DNA of 6,033 bases. Origin: Methanobacteriota archaeon. GTDB lineage: Archaea > Thermoplasmatota > Poseidoniia > Poseidoniales > Poseidoniaceae. How positions within the stretch are numbered: the first letter of the stretch is position 1; each line of letters starts with the position of its first letter. Positions 1-4,605 of the stretch are shown here, piece by piece. The translations under genes were made by a program, and so were the position numbers. Location: positions 34,848 through 40,880 of the forward strand of contig NZLM01000029.1 in NCBI GenBank assembly GCA_002694245.1, in the 5' to 3' direction. The notes under the pieces were generated by a model. That model made no database searches. It was not told the origin of the DNA and saw only the letters and a list, made by a program, of their open reading frames with translations.

Positions 1-186
1 AGATTGCAACATAGATCTAGTCCAATCTATGTCATTGCGTCTTGGCGTTAATCTCATTGTAACAGGCAAGGGAGAAGAGGCTACAGGAAGCCATTCATCG
101 ATTTCTATCCCAATGCTTTTTGCTAATCCACAAAGTGGTGTCGATTTTAGTCGCCCTAGCAATTCCTTGTCTGCAGGGCGCACCAT
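1..186 (-). CDS. N-terminal fragment of a possible NOL1/NOP2/Sun-type RNA (cytosine-5) methyltransferase (partial, runs off left edge)
   Basis: Reading the minus strand leftwards from the ATG at 186-184 gives 62 codons without a stop up to the window edge, so the gene is cut and only its N-terminus is visible. Near residues 37-50 it reads EWLPVASSPLPVTMRLTPRR. This resembles the 'PLP.T.RvN.lr' segment that precedes the methyltransferase domain in RsmB/NSUN proteins, which methylate cytosine C5 in rRNA or tRNA using SAM. The SAM motifs and catalytic cysteines would lie outside the window, so the family call is tentative and the usual Asn is replaced by Thr. A GTG at 207-205, in frame and preceded by AAGGA six bases upstream, is an alternative start adding seven residues. 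The gene is divergent from the membrane protein at 256, with about 50-70 bp of shared promoter space. A plus-strand frame through the same bases (29-271) has no recognisable content and is treated as its shadow. Confidence 0.55.
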   Translation of the reverse strand, partial: MVRPADKELLGRLKSTPLCGLAKSIGIEIDEWLPVASSPLPVTMRLTPRRNDIDWTRSMLQS

Positions 187-255
187 GTATCGGGCAAGGC
201 TCCTCACTATTCTTCCTTGTGCAACTCTAATGTCTGTGGTATATGTCGGACTAAC

Positions 256-1194
256 ATGGCTGAAACTCTAGTTACCGTCGCATTCCTTTCGTCGGTTGCC
301 ATGATTTTGTCCATATTGGTAAGTAAAGGAAAATGGCTTTCTCTCATAACCTCATTACTTTGCTTGACTAGTTTTATCGCAGGAGATTTTGATTCCATTC
401 AGCAATATGGAGGTCAAGGATTGATCGTTGTATCTTCTATGTGTATTACAATACAGTATTTCATTACAAAAGGAATCAATCAAAATTATCTCAACGGATT
501 TGGTGGATTGGTATCGTTGATTCTACTACTTTCTATGTACCCTCAAGCAGGTTTAATCGACGAGGTTGCAACTTACACACAATTTGAAAATTTTGTTGGA
601 TTAGTAACCTATTTATCAATCGGTTTTATGATAGGAAATTCGTTAGTCAATTCATACGATTCAAAAGACAAAAAAGCTGCTGTAAACCTTGTTATGTTTG
701 CTGCAATCATGATATTTACAAATGCCTTTGAATCATCTGAGATATTTGTTATTGTCAGCTCAGTCATGCTGCTGGGCATATTGCCCGTTTTTGATGAAAG
801 GATTAAGACAAAACTTGGCAATGGTGAAGGAAGAACCAACGCACTTGCGGTTTCTACATTGATAGGTATTATCCTTGTTTATGCATTGACTTTCACAAGC
901 ATATCTGAAGTAAACAGAATTGGGAACGGAGCAGGTGCGGTAACCGTCGCACTTTGGATGACGCTTTCAGTAACGGCTATTGGATTAGTTGGAATGTTGA
1001 TGCCACTTATTGGGTTTGACGCACACCCTAGACCTGAGGCATGGGGATGGAGGATAGGTTTAGCAATAAGCCCAATGATTTTGATTTTACAAACAGACTT
1101 AGCAATTTACATGTTGCCTGGTTTGGTAATTGCGATTCTTATTTCGATTAGTTCACCTCTGGTTCTAGAGAAAAAGAGAGTAAAATCCGCTTAA
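256..1194 (+). CDS. Polytopic membrane protein of unknown function (about 10 TM helices)
   Basis: The product has 312 residues from the ATG at 256. A TTG at 217 would add 13 residues (MCNSNVCGICRTN) that look like untranslated leader, so the ATG is preferred. Hydrophobic segments fall near residues 3-23, 27-43, 54-72, 82-98, 113-132, 141-157, 160-178, 196-216, 227-253 and 266-303, the last probably two helices or a re-entrant stretch. Short charged loops separate them, notably SYDSKDKKAA (133-142) and FDERIKTKLGNGEGR (179-193). Loop 254-265 (FDAHPRPEAWGW) is rich in aromatics, Pro and charge and could be the functional site. The protein ends in a basic tail (EKKRVKSA), suggesting a cytoplasmic C-terminus. 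I recognise no transporter, dehydrogenase or transferase signature, so the role is unknown. The gene is divergent from the methyltransferase-like gene and 74 bp upstream of the next plus-strand gene, with which it may be co-transcribed. Confidence 0.85.
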   Translation: MAETLVTVAFLSSVAMILSILVSKGKWLSLITSLLCLTSFIAGDFDSIQQYGGQGLIVVSSMCITIQYFITKGINQNYLNGFGGLVSLILLLSMYPQAGLIDEVATYTQFENFVGLVTYLSIGFMIGNSLVNSYDSKDKKAAVNLVMFAAIMIFTNAFESSEIFVIVSSVMLLGILPVFDERIKTKLGNGEGRTNALAVSTLIGIILVYALTFTSISEVNRIGNGAGAVTVALWMTLSVTAIGLVGMLMPLIGFDAHPRPEAWGWRIGLAISPMILILQTDLAIYMLPGLVIAILISISSPLVLEKKRVKSA

Positions 1195-1268
1195 TTCTTG
1201 GGAAGTCCCCCTAATTGTTATGAATGGATAAAATTCCTTGAGTGTTCGGGGAAGTAATTCTCCAAGGG

Positions 1269-1640
1269 ATGGGGATCCTGATGGGAAGAGCATTTAGAGA
1301 AGGCGTAAGCCAAGAAAACAAGATAAGAATGAGGCCAAAACAGAGGTCTTGGAAGCCATTAGCAGACTTACAGGGTCTGAGTGGTAGAACGAAATCAACC
1401 GGAAATGAGATGGGACCTCTTGTCGAGGTCCCAGCAATGGTTAGAATTGAAAACGAAAAATGGGTCTTTGAGAGGATTAGTCAAGAGACTTTGAATCACC
1501 TTACTCACAGGCTTGTAATACATGAATCCAGCGGGCCAAGGACTCTCGGGGCAACATTGGACCTTGACACTGCAATGCAGGTTGCACAAGGAATGGCTAG
1601 AACCGAGGGCTCGGTTGTACTAATAGAGCCTTTAAGATAA
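1269..1640 (+). CDS. Small soluble protein of unknown function
   Basis: This gene encodes 123 residues from the ATG at 1269. Other in-frame starts are GTG 1242 (132 aa) and ATG 1281 (119 aa), and no clear ribosome binding site decides between them. A TATA-like ATAAAAT lies at 1228-1234. The N-terminal ~45 residues are basic and polar (RAFREG, KIRMRPKQRSWKP) and probably poorly ordered. Residues 50-123 look like a compact alpha/beta domain: strands LVEVPAMVRI and WVFERI, a helix SQETLNHLTHRLV, GATLDLDTAMQVAQGMART as a strand-helix, and a final strand SVVLIEPL. There are no transmembrane segments, cysteines or recognised catalytic motif. The first half carries a strong inverted repeat at 1411-1433. 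The stop at 1638-1640 abuts the stop of convergent secG. Function is unknown; it is kept as real because of its length, balanced composition and fit into the tightly packed gene order. Confidence 0.72.
   Translation: MGILMGRAFREGVSQENKIRMRPKQRSWKPLADLQGLSGRTKSTGNEMGPLVEVPAMVRIENEKWVFERISQETLNHLTHRLVIHESSGPRTLGATLDLDTAMQVAQGMARTEGSVVLIEPLR
1411..1433. repeat. Perfect 9-bp inverted repeat with 5-base loop inside the small unknown gene
   Basis: TGGGACCTC (1411-1419) and GAGGTCCCA (1425-1433) are exact reverse complements around TTGTC. The repeat lies within codons for MGPLVEVPA, about 210 bp before the stop, and has no trailing T-run, so it does not look like a terminator. It could be an mRNA hairpin, a palindromic protein-binding site, or chance. 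Confidence 0.5.
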
Positions 1641-1823
1641 TCAAAACATGTCACTTATCCAGCCAATGACTCCTTCATTGACTAGGTAGATGAATCCAGA
1701 AAGGCCAATACATGCTAGATATATTTGGCGAGGCGTGATTTTCCATGCATCTTCCGATTCCTCATCGAAGTATCGAATCAGACCTGCAGCCTGCTGAATG
1801 CCGCCACCGTCTTTCTTTGCCAT
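1641..1823 (-). CDS. secG: Preprotein translocase subunit Sec61-beta (archaeal SecG)
   Basis: The 60-residue product is the small beta subunit of the SecYEG/Sec61 protein-conducting channel, which moves unfolded preproteins across the cytoplasmic membrane. It matches archaeal Sec61-beta in size and layout: a Lys/Gly-rich start (MAKKDGGG), the diagnostic AGLIRYFDEE segment at residues 13-22, an acidic linker, then KITPRQ (28-33) leading into one membrane helix at about 34-55. Topology should be cytoplasmic N-terminus with a tail-anchor-like C-terminal helix. The ATG at 1823-1821 is the natural start. A TATA-like CATAAAGG on the minus strand at 1851-1844 is centred about 25 bp upstream, compatible with a leaderless transcript, though co-transcription with the gene 42 bp upstream is also possible. 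The stop codon at 1641-1643 directly abuts the stop of the convergent plus-strand gene. Confidence 0.93.
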   Translation of the reverse strand: MAKKDGGGIQQAAGLIRYFDEESEDAWKITPRQIYLACIGLSGFIYLVNEGVIGWISDMF

Positions 1824-1843
1824 GTGTCGCCCGACAATGATTT

Positions 1844-1851
1844 CCTTTATG
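1844..1851 (-). promoter_or_regulatory. Possible TATA-like element for secG
   Basis: Minus-strand CATAAAGG lies in the 42-bp gap between the upstream gene and secG, centred about 25 bp before the secG ATG. This is where an archaeal TATA box would sit if transcription began at the start codon (leaderless). The match is poor and the site could be chance. Confidence 0.25.
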
Positions 1852-1865
1852 AACGCGACGCGCGC

Positions 1866-2588
1866 TCATTCTTCTTCATTAATTGACAAATCGACGAATG
1901 GGATGTCATTATCAATTTGCAAGATACTTCCATCGGGATCCACATCTTTCACCTCAACATCGATAGAATCGGCTTCAATCCTTGCAAGTGCCCGTAGGAC
2001 GGCAGGCGCATTATCATCAGCTAATGCATTTCGGGCAACTTCAATATCATCACAGTCGCCTTTTTGCAGCAATGTGGTTTCTATCATTTCATTAAGATCT
2101 TCTCTTGCTTTTGAAATATGTCTTCTCCAGTTCTCTTCATTGCTATCGCAGTTTGAAAATTTGGATGTGAATTTGCTTTTTCTGGCAAATTGCCATGGCT
2201 TGTGAGACAATGCTGATACTAAATCAAAAATTATCCGTGCCCTTTCACTCAAAGGCCCCTCGAGAGTTATTGTATTGGCATAGCAACTGGTGAATAATCC
2301 GAATCCCCAATACTTGTAACTGCTTACAGAGATGTCCACATCTCCAGATTTGCAAGAAAACCCCCACGTCTGCTCATCAAAACCTGGTTTTTTATTCATT
2401 ATTGGTGTGTTTAACCCTGGAACGACTTTGAGTAGTGTACGAGAAATATCCCCAAGATATACGCTTGCTACATTTGCTGGGTGTGATTTAGCCCTTAGGT
2501 AACCTTCCGGATCATACCCGTGAGTGCCACTAGCTTGGCGAACTTGAGCGAACAGAACCGATTTCGTGGGGTCGAGTTCTGTTTCCAT
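1866..2588 (-). CDS. Soluble protein of unknown function, upstream of secG
   Basis: This gene encodes 240 residues from the ATG at 2588-2586. A TTG at 2603 would add MFVSI, but it lies close to the likely TATA element and is less attractive. No signal peptide or membrane helix is visible. The middle reads like a folded beta-rich core (SCKSGDVDISVSSYKYWGF, SCYANTITLEG). It is followed by a helical segment (ERARIIFDLVSALSH), a polar Lys/Ser/Asn-rich stretch with RRHISKAREDLNEMIETTLL, and a small helical unit DDIEVARNALADDNAPAVLRALARIEAD. The C-terminus is strongly acidic, ending NEEE. I recognise no family or catalytic motif. It lies 42 bp upstream of secG on the same strand, and the pair could be co-transcribed, but this does not establish a role in secretion. 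It is divergent from the HhH protein, with 91 bp between starts. Confidence 0.75.
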   Translation of the reverse strand: METELDPTKSVLFAQVRQASGTHGYDPEGYLRAKSHPANVASVYLGDISRTLLKVVPGLNTPIMNKKPGFDEQTWGFSCKSGDVDISVSSYKYWGFGLFTSCYANTITLEGPLSERARIIFDLVSALSHKPWQFARKSKFTSKFSNCDSNEENWRRHISKAREDLNEMIETTLLQKGDCDDIEVARNALADDNAPAVLRALARIEADSIDVEVKDVDPDGSILQIDNDIPFVDLSINEEE

Positions 2589-2607
2589 AATTGATACAAA
2601 CAATCTG

Positions 2608-2615
2608 TTAATTTA
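2608..2615 (-). promoter_or_regulatory. Candidate TATA box for the 1866-2588 gene
   Basis: Minus-strand TAAATTAA sits 20-27 bp before the ATG at 2588, inside an AT-rich divergent intergenic region. The spacing fits an archaeal TATA box with transcription starting at or very near the start codon. The call rests on position and composition only. Confidence 0.35.
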
Positions 2616-2669
2616 GAATTATCCATTTTTACAGAAGAGTTCTTGACTTACCCGCATCTTAGGTCTAAC

Positions 2670-2675
2670 AGGTGG
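2670..2675 (+). promoter_or_regulatory. Shine-Dalgarno-like site of the HhH/H1-like gene
   Basis: AGGTGG lies four bases before the ATG at 2680 and matches AGGTG of the archaeal SD consensus (GGAGGTGATC, complementary to the 16S rRNA 3' end). It supports the ATG at 2680 as the start. Confidence 0.45.
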
Positions 2676-2679
2676 AACA

Positions 2680-3159
2680 ATGGCAGGCAAGTCAAAGAAA
2701 GACCCGCTTGAGGCGTTGATGGCAATTCCAGGAGTTGGCAAAGCGACTGCAAAGAAGCTTAGCGATGCAGGAATCAAATCAGCAGCAGGAATAAAAAAAG
2801 CTGGAGAAAAAGGTTTACTGAAGGCAGGATTGACTGCAGCAGCATCAAAGAAATTGATGGCAGGTATGACTCCTGTAGCTTCGGCTAAGAAAGCTGCAAA
2901 GAAGACCGCAACAAAAGCGAAATCATCCGCTAAGAAAGCAGTGACTAAGACAAAATCAACAGCCAAGAAGGCAGCCACAAAAAGCAAAGCAGCTGCATCA
3001 AAAGCAGCAGCTTCAAGCAGAAAGGTTGCACAGAAAGTTGTCGATCAAAAGAAGGGCACAAACACAGTTAAAACCGAAAAATCCAAAGATGGCAGAAAAG
3101 GAATGACCTTGAAAATTCCAAAGTCCGTCGAAGGTATGTCTTGGTTCCGTAAAAAGTAG
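2680..3159 (+). CDS. Helix-hairpin-helix protein with Lys/Ala-rich histone-H1-like tail; putative DNA-binding/chromatin protein
   Basis: The 159-residue product is very basic and has two parts. Residues 9-62 form a helix-hairpin-helix unit of the HHH_5 kind: PLEALMAIPGVGKATAKKL carries the IPGVG hairpin (16-20) that contacts the DNA backbone in this fold. A second, degenerate helix pair around KGLLKAGLTAAASKKLMAG lacks the matching Gly motif. Residues 63-125 are almost only Lys, Ala, Ser and Thr with AKKA blocks, like eukaryotic H1 tails and bacterial H1-like proteins. Four 11-residue units can be aligned there (71-114). A distinct C-terminus (DGRKGMTLKIPKSVEGMSWFRKK split across 137-159) looks conserved rather than low-complexity. 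The likely role is non-specific DNA or RNA binding in the nucleoid; a ribosome-associated role is the main alternative. The long phenylalanine/alanine-rich frame on the opposite strand is a composition shadow. Confidence 0.88.
   Translation: MAGKSKKDPLEALMAIPGVGKATAKKLSDAGIKSAAGIKKAGEKGLLKAGLTAAASKKLMAGMTPVASAKKAAKKTATKAKSSAKKAVTKTKSTAKKAATKSKAAASKAAASSRKVAQKVVDQKKGTNTVKTEKSKDGRKGMTLKIPKSVEGMSWFRKK
2890..3021 (+). repeat. Four degenerate 33-bp/11-residue tandem units in the H1-like tail
   Basis: Residues 71-114 of the HhH protein align as four 11-residue units: KAAKKTATKAK, SSAKKAVTKTK, STAKKAATKSK and AAASKAAASSR. Lys at unit positions 4, 5, 9 and 11 is kept in the first three; the last has decayed. 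The DNA units are diverged in codon choice, so the repeat is old or maintained at protein level. Eleven residues equal three alpha-helical turns, so the lysines would form a stripe if the tail becomes helical on nucleic acid. Confidence 0.6.
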
Positions 3160-3204
3160 TGAAACTACCACTAAATTGTAAAACCGCCTGTATAATCTAT
3201 CTCC

Positions 3205-3387
3205 ATGCCAAGGCGCAAGTACGGTAGATTGCGCAAGACAGTCGAGCAACCTTCGAAGAATAATTGCTCAAGGTGCAGAAGCGGGAAGCATTGCCCAATT
3301 GAAGGTCATGATGGATATACTGTGGTTAGTGATAGGAACTGGACAGGTCCTCCAAAAACCGAGAAACGGAAGAAAGTAAAGTCATGA
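3205..3387 (+). CDS. 60-residue basic protein with a Cys/His cluster (possible zinc-binding), unknown function
   Basis: The product begins with a strongly basic segment (MPRRKYGRLRK). It then has Cys21, Cys24, Cys30 and His35 in a CxxC-x5-C-x4-H arrangement (CSRCRSGKHCPIEGH, with an extra His29), and ends in another basic stretch (KTEKRKKVKS). The four spaced ligands could bind one zinc ion as a small knuckle, and the basic flanks suggest nucleic-acid or ribosome contact. This is inference from pattern; I recognise no named family. The ATG at 3205 is preferred, with an AT-rich TAAATTGTAAAA 22-33 bp upstream as a possible promoter. The gene follows the HhH/H1-like gene by 45 bp on the same strand, so the two may be co-expressed. 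Its stop (3385-3387) overlaps the end of the convergent recombinase gene within TCATGA. Confidence 0.75.
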   Translation: MPRRKYGRLRKTVEQPSKNNCSRCRSGKHCPIEGHDGYTVVSDRNWTGPPKTEKRKKVKS

Positions 3388-4389
3388 ATCTTCATCAATT
3401 TCAGTAGACTGGGCTCGCTTGTAAATTTCTCTTAGTGTTTGGTCACTAATCTCTAGGTAAACTCTAGTTGTCGCTATGCTTGCATGTCCTAACAATCTCT
3501 GAATACTAACCAAATCAGCACCTCTTTCCAATAATCCTGTTGCAAAGTTATGTCGCAGTACGTGAGGAGTCAATCGTCCTCTAGGAATATTCGCCTCGTC
3601 TGCTAATTTGTCCATTAACCTCTGAACATTTCTGGATTGTAATTTCGTCCCGTTCTTTGTTACGAGAAGCTCGTCCCCATTTGGAAATCTAGATTCCCTT
3701 ATCGGCAGCCAGGCTTGTATTCTTTCTACTGTGGATTTTGTAAATAGAACCAATCTATCTTTTCCACCTTTACCATCAATAACCATTGCTGAATTATCCT
3801 GCATATCAATATCTGATAATTTTAGATCGCATAATTCGCTGACCCTTAATCCGGTATCAAGTACCATTGTCACAACTAGGTTTGCTAGCGGGTCTTCACT
3901 GCATGCTGCGGCTTCTTTTACCAGAGTTAATTCTCTACTAGTGAGAGTTCTGGGCAGTTTCTTTCCGCTTTTTGGTCTGATTAGATGTTCGGGCCATTTT
4001 TGACCAAGCCAGTTAATCAGATGATTTGCAGCTGCCAGCCTTGCTTTGACAGTTGATGGCGATCGATCTACCATTGATTGAACCCACAGATCAAGTCTGC
4101 CGTTGAACGGCTCGACTCTGTCGAGTAATTGTTCAATAGTCATTGAATCTCGTTCAAATTCAGTTATGATATCTTCTCCGGGCAGTGGAGTTTCAATCAA
4201 GTGTCTCAAACCTATCATGTACGACTTTTGCGTATTGACTGATTTACCTTCAGTCTGAAGTTGCGTTTGATAGGTTCCTAGCCATGGTAAATGTCCCCTG
4301 TGCAGGAGGCGCGGCGGTAGCACTGGCCCCTCTCCGTACAGCCTTTGCTGTACTGCCGATTGCCTTGCCTTGTATGGCCCTGTTCTCAT
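3382..4389 (-). CDS. xerA: XerA-like tyrosine recombinase (phage-integrase family)
   Basis: The longest frame gives 335 residues. The C-terminal catalytic domain has the complete tyrosine-recombinase set: Arg182 in DTGLRVSEL, a Lys in GKGGKDR (207 or 210), His276 and Arg279 in HVLRH, His302 in LLGHASI, and nucleophile Tyr311 in TTRVYLEI. Residues ~36-135 form the SAM-like core-binding domain (WLGTYQTQLQTEGKSVNTQKSY onward, split). Archaeal XerA resolves chromosome dimers at a dif site through cleavage, strand exchange and a 3'-phosphotyrosine intermediate, without a partner recombinase. Archaeal Xer proteins are usually shorter; the extra ~35 N-terminal residues are encoded by an unusually GC-rich, hairpin-dense stretch and may not be translated. 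Alternative starts are GTG 4323 (residue 23) or CTG at residue 29. A mobile-element integrase is possible, but the neighbours look chromosomal and no att repeats were seen. Confidence 0.92.
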   Translation of the reverse strand: MRTGPYKARQSAVQQRLYGEGPVLPPRLLHRGHLPWLGTYQTQLQTEGKSVNTQKSYMIGLRHLIETPLPGEDIITEFERDSMTIEQLLDRVEPFNGRLDLWVQSMVDRSPSTVKARLAAANHLINWLGQKWPEHLIRPKSGKKLPRTLTSRELTLVKEAAACSEDPLANLVVTMVLDTGLRVSELCDLKLSDIDMQDNSAMVIDGKGGKDRLVLFTKSTVERIQAWLPIRESRFPNGDELLVTKNGTKLQSRNVQRLMDKLADEANIPRGRLTPHVLRHNFATGLLERGADLVSIQRLLGHASIATTRVYLEISDQTLREIYKRAQSTEIDEDS

Positions 4390-4450
4390 TTGGTGTCACC
4401 ACCTTGACTGCCGGGGCAGTCGTGCATCCCGTGTCCCGAAGGACAAACTC
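4290..4450 (-). ncRNA. Candidate structured RNA (unidentified) or structured leader of the recombinase gene
   Basis: G+C is about 61% over 4281-4440, against about 37% in 3421-3480 of the same recombinase gene. Such a jump marks structured RNA genes in AT-rich archaea. Read on the minus strand, it holds four compact hairpins: TGTCC-TTCG-GGACA (4445-4432), a C(UUCG)G tetraloop; GACTGCCCCGGCAGTC (4421-4406); GGTG-GTGA-CACC (4403-4392), a GNRA tetraloop; and GTACAGC-AAAG-GCTGTAC (4353-4336), seven perfect pairs. The stable-tetraloop identities exist only on this strand, so transcription should be leftwards. I compared it by eye with tRNA, 5S, RNase P and SRP RNA signatures and found no convincing match. 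Boundaries are approximate. It overlaps the first ~33 codons of the longest recombinase frame, so either the recombinase starts further in or the block is a leader. Confidence 0.45.
4392..4403 (-). promoter_or_regulatory. Hairpin containing the SD-like sequence before the recombinase ATG at 4389
   Basis: On the minus strand the bases before the ATG are GGTGGTGACACCAA. GGTGA matches the archaeal SD core at a six-base spacing, yet GGTG-GTGA-CACC also folds into a four-pair hairpin with a GNRA loop. If the ATG at 4389 is used, this hairpin would compete with ribosome binding. If the region is an RNA gene, the SD match is coincidental. Confidence 0.3.
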
Positions 4451-4592
4451 AGATTAGGTATCTTCAATATGAAGGCTTCGCGCGTTATGCTCAATCTTCT
4501 GCTTTCCATAAACACCAAGCAAATAACCGTTCAATAGCAAGATGTAGTGGGAAACAATATTCACTATGCATCATCCGTACCTGTGCAAGAGT
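4451..4592. other. Divergent AT-rich intergenic region between the recombinase/RNA block and the TPM gene
   Basis: No convincing gene was found here. A minus-strand frame crosses it (4491-4763), but most of it is antisense to the TPM gene's signal-peptide region and shows no recognisable protein. Short inverted repeats CTTCA-ATA-TGAAG (4462-4474) and overlapping GAAGGCTTC (4471-4479) sit just upstream of the GC-rich block. Their AT centre could be the TATA element for leftward transcription. AT-rich CAATATTCACTAT near 4555-4567 could serve the TPM gene. Confidence 0.4.
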
Positions 4593-4597
4593 AGGTG
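4593..4597 (+). promoter_or_regulatory. SD-like site of the TPM-domain gene
   Basis: AGGTG ends eight bases before the ATG at 4606 and matches the archaeal SD core. It supports this start, which also gives an intact signal peptide. Confidence 0.35.
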
Positions 4598-4605
4598 TTT
4601 TCCAT

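Noticed and set aside
29..271. Plus-strand 80-codon frame at the left end
   Set aside because: Overlaps the better minus-strand frame carrying the PLPVTMRLTPRR segment and runs into the membrane-protein start; no protein-like pattern of its own.
1199..1262. Two GGGAAGT-containing segments flanking the start region of the 1269 gene as a direct repeat
   Set aside because: The shared core is too short and the flanks do not align.
2619..2987. Minus-strand frame rich in Phe and Ala
   Set aside because: It is the antisense of the Lys/Ala-rich HhH tail; the composition follows directly from AAG/GCA codons.
3156..3168. GTAGT-GAA-ACTAC hairpin at the end of the HhH gene as a terminator
   Set aside because: Only five pairs, overlapping the stop codon, with no T-run after it.
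3382..4389. Recombinase as marker of an integrated mobile element
   Set aside because: No flanking direct repeats, tRNA target, or phage/plasmid genes in the window; neighbours are housekeeping-type, favouring a chromosomal Xer protein.
4270..4460. RNase P RNA, SRP RNA, 5S rRNA or tRNA identity for the GC-rich block
   Set aside because: No GAGGAAAGTC-type or SRP helix-8 GGAAGG/AGCA motif, no 5S core and no cloverleaf T-arm could be found; short partial resemblances looked coincidental.
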